From AG25 sp035604455 (GTDB lineage: Bacteria; Gemmatimonadota; Gemmatimonadetes; Gemmatimonadales; GWC2-71-9), in assembly GCA_035604455.1 (NCBI GenBank), contig DATNIM010000107.1, forward strand, positions 1 to 10,261: a stretch of DNA of 10,261 bases, given 5' to 3'. Both the position numbers and the translations under genes were made by a program. Positions 1 through 7,818 of the stretch are shown piece by piece. Every line of letters begins with the position of its first letter. Within the stretch, counting starts at the first letter, position 1. The notes beneath the pieces were generated by a model. That model did no database searches, was not told where the DNA came from, and saw only the letters and a program-made list of their open reading frames with translations.

Positions 1-1548
<1,548 letters not shown>

Positions 1549-1557
1549 CGGTAGTGA

Positions 1558-1563
1558 CTCCTT
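1558..1563 (-). promoter_or_regulatory. Ribosome binding site of dnaK
   Basis: Read on the minus strand this is AAGGAG, 9 nt before the ATG at 1548. It is one of the better Shine-Dalgarno sequences in the window and fixes the dnaK start. Confidence 0.8.
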
Positions 1564-1600
1564 ACGTACGTTCAGAATGATGCCGTGAGTTGCCTGAGCG

Positions 1601-1630
1601 TTGCTAGGGGCAAAGAGCATGCCGCATAAA
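1601..1630 (+). promoter_or_regulatory. Possible sigma-70-type promoter for the rhomboid gene
   Basis: TTGCTA (1601-1606) and CATAAA (1625-1630) each match four of six consensus positions, with an 18-nt spacer. They lie in the divergent spacer between dnaK and the rhomboid gene and would give a leader of about 65 nt. The match is moderate and could be chance. A second candidate -10 (TAGATT, 1688-1693) sits 8 nt before the GTG and would make the mRNA leaderless. Confidence 0.3.
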
Positions 1631-1632
1631 GG

Positions 1633-1645
1633 TGCCAGTATGGCA
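1633..1645. repeat. Short inverted repeat TGCCA-GTA-TGGCA in the divergent spacer
   Basis: Two perfect 5-bp arms flank a 3-nt centre, just downstream of the possible rhomboid promoter and about 85 nt upstream of the dnaK start. The position would suit an operator acting on one or both divergent genes. A 5-bp palindrome is short enough to arise by chance, and it does not resemble CIRCE. Confidence 0.3.
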
Positions 1646-1701
1646 GGCTTCGGTCGCGCGACGACGGCGCCCGCTGGCCGCCGAGGCTAGATTGCTGCCC
1701 C

Positions 1702-2451
1702 GTGTTTCCATATAAGGTCGACCGTCCGCGGGTCTCGCCGCCCGTCGTCACGTTGGGCCTGATCGCCTTGAACGTGCTGGCGTGGCTTGTTCTCGAAGGT
1801 GGCGGGTTTGGGGACGCGCTCCCGAGCGCTGTCTGCCAGCTCGGTCTCATTCCTGGCGAGGTGCTTGGCCTCCTCAAGCTGGGGACGCGTGTGCCGCTCG
1901 GCCCCGGCACGGCGTGCGTGATCGGCGCGCCGCATTACCTCACCGTTCTCACCTCGATGTTCATGCACGGGGGCTGGTTACACCTCATCGGCAACATGTG
2001 GTTCTTGTGGCTCTTCGGGACGGACATCGAGGGCTCGACAGGACACGCCCGCTTCCTGGTGTTCTATCTCCTTTGCGGCATCGTGGCGGCGGCGACGCAG
2101 GTCTTGGTCGACCCGCATTCGGGTGTACCCATGGTCGGGGCGTCGGGCGCGATCAGCGGCGTCATGGGCGCCTACATCCTCTTGTATCCCCGCAGCCGGG
2201 TGCACACGCTCCTCACCCTCGGCTTCTTCGTGACGACAGTGACCCTGCCGGCCTATGTGATGCTCGGGTATTGGTTTTTGTTGCAGCTCCTGCTTGGAAC
2301 GGTGGGCTTGGTGGCACCGGCGGGCGGGGGGGTCGCCGTGTGGGCCCACGTGGGCGGGTTCCTCACGGGGCTCGGGCTCATCCGGGTATTTCTTGATCCC
2401 GGGCTCGTGGCGCTGCGCGTGACGAGCCGCGACCCATGGGAGGGGCGCTAG
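1702..2451 (+). CDS. Rhomboid family intramembrane serine protease
   Basis: Rhomboids are inner-membrane proteases that cut other membrane proteins within or next to their transmembrane helices, using a Ser-His dyad. The 249-residue product has about six hydrophobic segments. The family signatures are present: HGGWLHLIGN (89-98), with Asn98 at the oxyanion-hole position; the GASG box (146-149) with catalytic Ser148; GYWFLLQ (189-195); and AHVGG with catalytic His216. The start is GTG. I chose it because the resulting MFPYKVDRPR resembles the N-terminus common in bacterial rhomboids of this group (M-F-P then a charged stretch ending in P). No Shine-Dalgarno sequence lies in front, so the transcript may be leaderless or weakly translated. 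The gene is divergent from dnaK and convergent with phoU, overlapping it by four bases. Its substrates cannot be told from sequence. Confidence 0.95.
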   Translation: MFPYKVDRPRVSPPVVTLGLIALNVLAWLVLEGGGFGDALPSAVCQLGLIPGEVLGLLKLGTRVPLGPGTACVIGAPHYLTVLTSMFMHGGWLHLIGNMWFLWLFGTDIEGSTGHARFLVFYLLCGIVAAATQVLVDPHSGVPMVGASGAISGVMGAYILLYPRSRVHTLLTLGFFVTTVTLPAYVMLGYWFLLQLLLGTVGLVAPAGGGVAVWAHVGGFLTGLGLIRVFLDPGLVALRVTSRDPWEGR

Positions 2452-3137
2452 AGCTGCTCGGCGTGGTGCTTGATCGTCTTGCCCTCGACCAGGAACACCA
2501 CGTCTTCCGCGATGTTCGTCGCCAAGTCGGCGACCCGCTCGAGGTTGCGGCTGACGAGGAGCAGCTCGATCGCGGTGCCGATGACGTGCGTGTCCTCCAT
2601 CATATGCGTCAGCAGGATCCGGAACACCGAGTCGTTGAGCGAATCCACGGAGTCGTCGCGGCGGCAAATTTCGCGTCCGAGCGCCGAGTCGCCGCGCACG
2701 AACGCGTCGAGAGCCCCCGACAGCATCGCCCGGGCCTGGCGCGCCATCTCGAGGATCTCGGGCTCGGGCGTGACGAGACGGGCCGCCGTGAGGCGCTCGG
2801 CCGACTGCGCGATGTTCACGGCGTGGTCCCCCACGCGCTCCAAGTCGTTCGCGATCTTCATCGCGGACATGAGGAGCCGCAGGTCACGCGCCATAGGCTG
2901 CTGCGTGGCCAGCAGGTCGATGACGATCTCCTCGATCTCGAGCTCCAGGGCGTCGACGGTGCGGTCGCCCGAGATCACCTCCGCGGCGAGCGTGCCGTCG
3001 CGGCGGAGCAGGGCGTCGATCGCCTTCTCGAGGGCGTCCTGAGCCTCCCCCGACATGGTCAGGAGCTTCTCCTTGAGGTCGGAGAGCATGTCGTGGAAGT
3101 GCCGATGTGCCGGCGTGGGGGTGGGCGTGGCGCTCAT
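2448..3137 (-). CDS. phoU: Phosphate transport system regulator PhoU
   Basis: PhoU is a cytoplasmic, membrane-associated regulator. In the well-studied systems it links the Pst transporter to the PhoR sensor kinase and keeps phosphate uptake in check when phosphate is plentiful. The 229-residue product is all-helical in character and has two PhoU repeats, each with the metal-binding ExxxD motif: E100-RVG-D104 and E200-RVA-D204. It closes with the usual tail VFLVEGKTIKHH (214-225). Length is normal for the family. The ATG at 3137 overlaps the TGA of the preceding pstB as ATGA, so it is probably translated by coupling. It is the last gene of the pst operon. No phoR or phoB lies in the window. 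Its stop codon shares the CTAG at 2448-2451 with the convergent rhomboid gene, leaving no room for a terminator between them. Confidence 0.98.
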   Translation of the reverse strand: MSATPTPTPAHRHFHDMLSDLKEKLLTMSGEAQDALEKAIDALLRRDGTLAAEVISGDRTVDALELEIEEIVIDLLATQQPMARDLRLLMSAMKIANDLERVGDHAVNIAQSAERLTAARLVTPEPEILEMARQARAMLSGALDAFVRGDSALGREICRRDDSVDSLNDSVFRILLTHMMEDTHVIGTAIELLLVSRNLERVADLATNIAEDVVFLVEGKTIKHHAEQL

Positions 3138-3973
3138 CCGAACCGTCCCGTGATGTAGGCCTCCGTGTGTTCGTCACGGGGGCTCGTGAACAGCTGACGC
3201 GTGTCGCCGAACTCCACCAGGCGTCCGAGCAGGAAAAACCCGGTCAAGTCCGACACGCGCGCGGCCTGCTGCATGTTATGCGTCACAATCACGATGGCAT
3301 AGGTCTGCTTGAGCTCGACGATGAGCTCTTCGATATGCTGGGTCGAACCGGGATCCAGGGCCGAGCAGGGCTCGTCGAGGAGGAGCACGTCGGGCTCGTT
3401 GGCCAGGGTGCGCGCGATGCAGAGCCGCTGCTGTTGTCCGCCCGAGAGGCTCGTTCCGGGTTCGGTGAGGCGATCCTTCACCTCATCCCACAGCGCCGCG
3501 CGCCGCAGTGCACGCTCGACGCGCTCGGGAAGCTCGCGTTCGGGCGCGAGGCCGTTCAGCCGAGGCCCATACGCCACGTTGTCGAAGATGGACTTCGGAA
3601 ACGGGTTCGGGCGCTGGAACACCATGCCGATCTGGCGCCGGAGCGCCACGGGATCGCTCCCCCGCGCGAAGAGGGACACGCCCTCGAGGAGGATCTCGCC
3701 GTCGTGACGGGTCCGCGGGATCAGTTCGTTCAGCCGGTTCAGCGACCGCAGGAATGTGCTCTTCCCGCAGCCAGAGGGGCCGATGAGCGCCGTGACGGCG
3801 CGCCGCGGGATGCTGAAGGTGACGTTGTAGAGCGCCTGGGTTGCGCCATACCAGAAATTGAACGCGCGCACGTCCAAAATCGGCGAGCTCGCGGACGGAC
3901 TCGGGCTCTGCGAAGCCGCCGCATGGGCGACTTGGGGTGTGGGCGGGCTCGGGCGCACCGACGTATCGGTCAA
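3134..3973 (-). CDS. pstB: Phosphate import ATP-binding protein PstB, distal copy
   Basis: This is an ABC ATPase that powers phosphate import through PstC/PstA on the cytoplasmic face. All nucleotide-binding motifs are intact in 279 residues: Walker A GPSGCGKST (65-73), Q-loop Gln120, signature LSGGQQQR (176-183), Walker B VLLLDEP (196-202) and H-loop His232. The C-terminus YITGRFG and the stretch DEPCSALDP are classic for PstB. The start is TTG at 3973, overlapping the TGA of the upstream pstB as TTGA. This adds about 31 Pro/Ser/Ala-rich residues before the ABC core (ILDVRAF, from 32), which the neighbouring copy lacks. An internal GTG (residue 6 or 35) is possible, but coupling favours TTG. 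It is the second of two adjacent pstB genes, and their cores differ clearly, so this is not a recent duplication. Confidence 0.97.
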   Translation of the reverse strand: MTDTSVRPSPPTPQVAHAAASQSPSPSASSPILDVRAFNFWYGATQALYNVTFSIPRRAVTALIGPSGCGKSTFLRSLNRLNELIPRTRHDGEILLEGVSLFARGSDPVALRRQIGMVFQRPNPFPKSIFDNVAYGPRLNGLAPERELPERVERALRRAALWDEVKDRLTEPGTSLSGGQQQRLCIARTLANEPDVLLLDEPCSALDPGSTQHIEELIVELKQTYAIVIVTHNMQQAARVSDLTGFFLLGRLVEFGDTRQLFTSPRDEHTEAYITGRFG

Positions 3974-4743
3974 CCGAACCTGCCCGTGAGATATTCCTCC
4001 GTGCGGGCCACTTTGGGCTTCGTGAACATCTCCTTCGTCACGCCGAGCTCCACGAGCTCCCCGAGATAAAAGAAGGCCGTGAAGTCGGACACGCGCGCGG
4101 CCTGCTGCATGTTGTGGGTCACGATCACTATAGTGTAGCGCTGCTTCAATTCGATACAGAGCTCCTCGATGCGCTGCGTCCCCCCCGGGTCGAGGGCTGC
4201 GGTGGGCTCGTCGAGGAGCAGGACCTCGGGCTCCGGCGCGATCGCCCGGGCGACGCAGAGCCGTTGCTGTTGGCCGCCGGAAAGCGCGGTCGCGCTCCTC
4301 TTGAGACGATCCTTCACTTCATCCCACAGCGCGGCCCGCCGCAGCGCCTGCTCCACGGCGTGCGCCGTTTCCGCATGCGATCCGTGACCGTTGACGCGGA
4401 GGCCCGCCGCGACGTTTTCGAAGATCGACATCATCGGGAACGGCGTCGGGCGTTGGAACACCATGCCGATCCGACGGCGCAGCACGACCGGATCCAAGTC
4501 GCCCTCGTAGATATCCTGGCCGTCGAGCACGACTTTTCCCGTGACCCAGCCGCCTTCGGACAGTTCATGCATCCTGTTCAGGCAGCGGAGGTACGTGCTC
4601 TTGCCGCATCCCGACGGGCCGATCATCGCGGTGACCGTGCGGGGCGCAAACCGAATGGAGATCTCCTTGACGACCGCGCGGCGGCCGTAGAGGGCTGTAA
4701 GCCGGACGGTCTCGAGGCTGTGGTCGGCGGCGGGCTTTGTCAT
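3970..4743 (-). CDS. pstB: Phosphate import ATP-binding protein PstB, pstA-proximal copy
   Basis: This second PstB ATPase of the operon has 257 residues, the usual PstB length. Motifs: Walker A GPSGCGKST (42-50), Q-loop Gln97, signature LSGGQQQR (154-161), Walker B VLLLDEP (174-180), H-loop His210, and the PstB ending YLTGRFG. After Walker B it reads DEPTAALDP where typical PstB, and the distal copy, read DEPCSALDP. The ATG at 4743 overlaps the pstA stop as ATGA. A longer reading starting at 4836 would add 31 Arg/Gly-rich residues overlapping pstA and is not supported. Paired pstB genes are known, for example pstBA/pstBB in Bacillus. Whether the two form a heterodimer on PstCA or act at different times cannot be told from sequence. 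Confidence 0.97.
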   Translation of the reverse strand: MTKPAADHSLETVRLTALYGRRAVVKEISIRFAPRTVTAMIGPSGCGKSTYLRCLNRMHELSEGGWVTGKVVLDGQDIYEGDLDPVVLRRRIGMVFQRPTPFPMMSIFENVAAGLRVNGHGSHAETAHAVEQALRRAALWDEVKDRLKRSATALSGGQQQRLCVARAIAPEPEVLLLDEPTAALDPGGTQRIEELCIELKQRYTIVIVTHNMQQAARVSDFTAFFYLGELVELGVTKEMFTKPKVARTEEYLTGRFG

Positions 4744-5576
4744 TGGCGCTGCCGCATCGCGATGCGGGCCGCGGCGCCGAGCACGAGCACCAAGCCCATC
4801 AGGACGAGCGCGGCTGCCCACGCCAGCCGGTGCCACTCTTCAAACGGGCCCGTCGCGTAGGAGAAGATCTGGAGCGAGAGCGTTTGCATCGGTTCGAGGA
4901 CGCTCGTCGAGAAGTTGAGATTGCCGAGCGCCGTGAATAGCAGGGGCGCCGTCTCGCCCGCGATGCGGGCGATACCGACGAGGCACCCGGTCACGATCCC
5001 GGCGAGCGCCGTTCGGGCGACGATACTGAGCGACGTGCGCCACCGCGGGTAGCCCAACGCCAGCGCCGCTTCCCGCAGCGAGTGCGGGACGAGCCGTACC
5101 ATTTCCTCCGTGGTGCGGGCGATCATCGGTACCATCAGGACGGCAAGCGCGACCCCACCCGCCAACGCGGAGAAGTGCCCCATCGGTTTCACGAGCCAGG
5201 TCCAGGCGAAGACGCCAATCACGATGGATGGCGTCCCATTCAGGACGTCCGCCACGAAGCGGACCACCCACCCGAGACGCCCGTTCCCATATTCCGCGAG
5301 GTACAAGCCCGCTCCGATGCCGACTGGCAGCCCCACGAGCGCCGCGAGGCCCACGATGATGAGCGTCCCGACGATGGCGTTCGCCACGCCACCGCCCGTC
5401 TGGCCCGCGGGTACGGGATCCTTGATGAAGAAGTTCAAGTCGAGGGACGACGCGCCTTTGATGACCAGGTTCGCGAGGATCAGGAACAGGGCGAGACAGG
5501 CGAGCGCGGACAGCAGCGCCACGACCCCGGTCATGAGGCCGCTCACGAAGTGACGGCGGATCTGCCGCAGGTTCAC
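4740..5576 (-). CDS. pstA: Phosphate ABC transporter permease PstA
   Basis: PstA is one of the two inner-membrane channel subunits of the phosphate importer. The 278-residue protein has about six membrane segments (roughly 16-39, 68-95, 102-129, 135-153, 190-206 and 250-272). The cytoplasmic EAA loop that docks on the ATPase is at about 169-188 (EAALALGYPRW...). PstA-typical stretches include NGTPSIVIGVFAW (113-125) and GIARIAGETAPLLFTALGN (201-219). The start is GTG at 5576, overlapping the pstC stop as GTGA. The 3' end overlaps the proximal pstB as ATGA. The gene therefore depends on translational coupling on both sides. Confidence 0.98.
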   Translation of the reverse strand: MNLRQIRRHFVSGLMTGVVALLSALACLALFLILANLVIKGASSLDLNFFIKDPVPAGQTGGGVANAIVGTLIIVGLAALVGLPVGIGAGLYLAEYGNGRLGWVVRFVADVLNGTPSIVIGVFAWTWLVKPMGHFSALAGGVALAVLMVPMIARTTEEMVRLVPHSLREAALALGYPRWRTSLSIVARTALAGIVTGCLVGIARIAGETAPLLFTALGNLNFSTSVLEPMQTLSLQIFSYATGPFEEWHRLAWAAALVLMGLVLVLGAAARIAMRQRQ

Positions 5577-6583
5577 AGGGCGCGGCTCCCGGCCGCTGTG
5601 CCCTTCGCCACCCGCCAGATAAGCAGGCGCGCGAACGCGTTGACGACGACCGTGATGGCGAACAGCACGAGCCCGACCTCAAACAGCGCCGACAGGTACA
5701 GGTTTGTCGTCGCTTCGCTAAACTCGTTCGCGATGGCGGCGGCCATGGTGTACGCGGGTGCGAGCACGGAGACCCCAATGTCGTGCCGGTTCCCGATGAC
5801 CATCGTCACGGCCATCGTTTCCCCAAGGGCCCGCCCGAGGCCCAGGATGGTGGCCCCTATCACCCCCGGCCGGCCGTAAGGCAGAACCGCCGTCCAGACG
5901 GCCTCCCAGCGAGTGGCGCCCATCCCAAGCGCGGCCTCGCGCTGCGCCGACGGCACCGCGAGCAGGACCTCTCGCGACACCGCCGCGATGTAGGGGACGA
6001 TCATGATCGCGAGGATGATTCCGGCCGCGAGAAGCGAGCTCCCGTAGAACACGCCGCGAAAGAGCGGCGTCCACCCCAGGACCGCCCGGAGCGGGGGGAC
6101 GACGTAGTTCCGGAGGAACGGAATGAGGACGAAGATGCCCCACAGTCCGTAGACCACGCTCGGGATCGCCGCGAGCATCTCGACCACGAACGCGACCGGT
6201 TGCCGCAGCCACTTGGGTGCGAACTCCGTGAGGTAGATCGCCACGCCCAGGGAGAGCGGCACCGCGATGACCAGGGCCAAGAGCGACGAGGCGAGCGTGC
6301 CGAAGATCATCGGCGCGGCCCCGAAGGTGCCGGCCACGGGGTCCCAGTCCGATCCCCAGAGGAAGTGCAGCCCAAAGCGCTGGATCGATGGCCACGAGCT
6401 GCGCACGAGCAGCGCGAGCAGCACGAGGAGCAGCCCTGGCAGGGCCAGCGCGAGCACGGTCAAGAGGACGTAGTAAACGCGGTCGCCCACGTTCACGCCG
6501 GCGCGGTTTTTCCACGTGGGCTCTTGGGGACCCGGGAGGTCCTCCGCCGGGGCGGGGACCGGTTCGAGTGGGAGGGTGGTCAT
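5573..6583 (-). CDS. pstC: Phosphate ABC transporter permease PstC
   Basis: PstC pairs with PstA to form the phosphate channel in the inner membrane. The 336-residue protein has a Pro-rich cytoplasmic N-tail (about 1-30), then membrane segments at about 36-60, 93-119, 128-157, 183-201, 240-265 and 297-320. The EAA loop is at about 216-235 (EAALGMGATRWEA...). PstC signatures include AAIPSVVYGLWGIFVLIP (138-155) and GLGRALGETMAVTMVIGN (248-265). The ATG at 6583 has no recognisable Shine-Dalgarno sequence. A 133-nt gap separates it from pstS and contains a strong terminator followed by a Pho-box-like repeat. The gene may therefore have its own phosphate-controlled promoter, giving a very short or absent 5' leader (inference). 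Confidence 0.98.
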   Translation of the reverse strand: MTTLPLEPVPAPAEDLPGPQEPTWKNRAGVNVGDRVYYVLLTVLALALPGLLLVLLALLVRSSWPSIQRFGLHFLWGSDWDPVAGTFGAAPMIFGTLASSLLALVIAVPLSLGVAIYLTEFAPKWLRQPVAFVVEMLAAIPSVVYGLWGIFVLIPFLRNYVVPPLRAVLGWTPLFRGVFYGSSLLAAGIILAIMIVPYIAAVSREVLLAVPSAQREAALGMGATRWEAVWTAVLPYGRPGVIGATILGLGRALGETMAVTMVIGNRHDIGVSVLAPAYTMAAAIANEFSEATTNLYLSALFEVGLVLFAITVVVNAFARLLIWRVAKGTAAGSRAL

Positions 6584-6594
6584 GGCGCGCGGAA

Positions 6595-6626
6595 AACGTA
6601 TCCGGCATTTGTCACGGGGCTGTAAC
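6595..6626 (-). promoter_or_regulatory. Pho-box-like direct repeat and possible pstC promoter
   Basis: Read on the plus strand, TTGTCAC (6609-6615) and CTGTAAC (6620-6626) are 7-mers 11 bp apart with GGGG between, close to the E. coli Pho box (two CTGTCAT/C units with 11-bp period). On the minus strand, the direction of pstC, it reads GTTACAG-N4-GTGACAA, more like the GTTCACC repeats of Streptomyces PhoP sites. A -10-like TACGTT lies on the minus strand at 6600-6595, about 8 nt past the repeat and 11 nt before the pstC ATG. This is the spacing expected of a PhoB/PhoP-activated promoter that lacks a -35. No phoB gene is in the window, so the regulator is inferred. Confidence 0.5.
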
Positions 6627-6639
6627 GGGGCGCCCGCTC

Positions 6640-6679
6640 AAAAAAAGCCCCCGCGGGCGAGGGACACCGCGCGGGGGCT
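6640..6679 (-). terminator. Rho-independent terminator after pstS
   Basis: Perfect 10-bp arms AGCCCCCGCG (6646-6655) and CGCGGGGGCT (6670-6679) enclose a 14-nt loop. On the minus strand the hairpin is followed by seven T's (6646-6640). This is a textbook intrinsic terminator 38 nt after the pstS stop and upstream of pstC. It probably lets only part of the transcription read on into pstCAB-phoU, raising PstS relative to the membrane components. Confidence 0.9.
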
Positions 6680-6716
6680 CGAGCCAGCAGCCCGGAAGAG
6701 GGAGCCGGACTGCCGT

Positions 6717-7763
6717 CTAGTCACTCCAGACGGGTTTGCCGCCGACCGTGATGCTCTTCAAGCGCGCCTCGATCCAGGGGCGCAACTCGGTCGGCAGTGG
6801 TGCATAGCCCAGCGGGACGGCGCGGGCCTGACCCTCGGTCTCCGCCCACCACACGAACTTGATCAACGCCTCGGTTTTCGCCGCGTCGGTGTACGTCTTG
6901 TGGAGCAGGAGATACGTCATCGAGCAGATGGGATAGCTGTCCTTGCCATCCGCGTCCGTGATCGACACGCGGAAGTCCGTGGTCGGGCTCATCATTTTGA
7001 GGGCGCCTGCGAAGGCCGCCGTCGTCGCCGCCAAGGTCGGTGTGACGAAAATGCCGGCCTTGTTGCGCAACATCGCGTACGGCAACTTGTTCGCCATCGC
7101 GTACCCGAGTTCGATGTAGCCGATAGCGCCTGGTGTCTGCGCGACTGTCGCAGACACGCCCTCGTTGCCCTTGCCGCCGAGACCCACCGGCCAGTTCACC
7201 GAGGTGCCTTTCCCCACTTTACTCGCCCACTCAGGGCTCACCTTCGTGAGGTAGTCGGTGAAGATGTAGGTCGTGCCTGAGCCGTCCGAGCGGTGCACGA
7301 CAACGATGTCCGCATCAGGTAGGGTGACACCCGGGTTCACCGCGGCGATGCTCGGGTCGCTCCACTTTGTGACCTTGCCCAGGAAGATGTTGGCGACCAC
7401 GTCGGGTGTGAGCCGGAGAGCTGCCGTGAGTCCGGGAACGGTATACGTAACGACGTCTGCGCCCAGGACGGTGGGTATGTGGAGCACGTTGCCCTGAATG
7501 GCGGCGATGGCCGAGTCCTTCATCGGTGCGTCGGACCCGCCGAAATCCACCGTGCCATCCGAGAACTGCCGGATGCCGCCGCCCGACCCAATCGATTGAT
7601 AGTTGAGCTGGACGTCGCTGTGGTCCTTGTTGTACGTCAACATCCAGTCCTGATAGATGATGTTCGGAAACGTGGCGCCGGCGCCGTTCAGCTTGACTTG
7701 CGCCGCCGCAGGAGCGGCGAGCGCAAGGACGGCGGCGAGCGTGCACAGGCGTGATCCAGTCAT
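6717..7763 (-). CDS. pstS: Periplasmic phosphate-binding protein PstS
   Basis: PstS captures inorganic phosphate in the periplasm and delivers it to PstCA. The 348-residue precursor has a signal peptide of about 21 residues (hydrophobic core CTLAAVLALAAPAAA, likely cut before Gln22), with no lipobox cysteine at the cleavage site. Phosphate-site motifs are GAGATFP (27-33), SIGSGGG (57-63), GGSDAP (75-80) and RSDGSGT (158-164), plus the family stretch TPGAIGYIELGYA. The length matches E. coli-type PstS. The ATG at 7763 has GAGGA (7770-7774) 6 nt upstream. The 55-nt gap to the porin-like gene holds no terminator or clear promoter, so the two are probably co-transcribed. A strong terminator follows the gene. 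Confidence 0.98.
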   Translation of the reverse strand: MTGSRLCTLAAVLALAAPAAAQVKLNGAGATFPNIIYQDWMLTYNKDHSDVQLNYQSIGSGGGIRQFSDGTVDFGGSDAPMKDSAIAAIQGNVLHIPTVLGADVVTYTVPGLTAALRLTPDVVANIFLGKVTKWSDPSIAAVNPGVTLPDADIVVVHRSDGSGTTYIFTDYLTKVSPEWASKVGKGTSVNWPVGLGGKGNEGVSATVAQTPGAIGYIELGYAMANKLPYAMLRNKAGIFVTPTLAATTAAFAGALKMMSPTTDFRVSITDADGKDSYPICSMTYLLLHKTYTDAAKTEALIKFVWWAETEGQARAVPLGYAPLPTELRPWIEARLKSITVGGKPVWSD

Positions 7764-7818
7764 CGATGTTCCTCGCGTGTTCGAATGGGAGACGATCTCT
7801 CTGGACTCTGTTTGCCCC

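Noticed and set aside
1585..1608. CIRCE element (HrcA operator) upstream of dnaK
   Set aside because: GAGTTGC and GCGTTGC here are direct, not inverted, repeats and do not match TTAGCACTC-N9-GAGTGCTAA.
1618..1637. Sigma-54-like promoter for dnaK (TGGCAC...TGC on the minus strand)
   Set aside because: The gap between the GG and GC elements is 9 nt, one short of the strictly kept 10 nt, and the -12 element lacks the TT.
4744..4836. N-terminal extension of the proximal PstB to 288 residues
   Set aside because: The added 31 residues are Arg/Gly/Pro-rich, overlap the end of pstA, and the ATG at 4743 forms the ATGA overlap seen at the other operon junctions.
3107..4860. Plus-strand open frames of 240-320 codons opposite phoU, pstB and pstA (2436-3158, 3107-4069, 3937-4860)
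   Set aside because: They lie opposite genes with complete family motifs, and their compositions (Arg/His/Leu/Glu-rich) are typical shadow frames.
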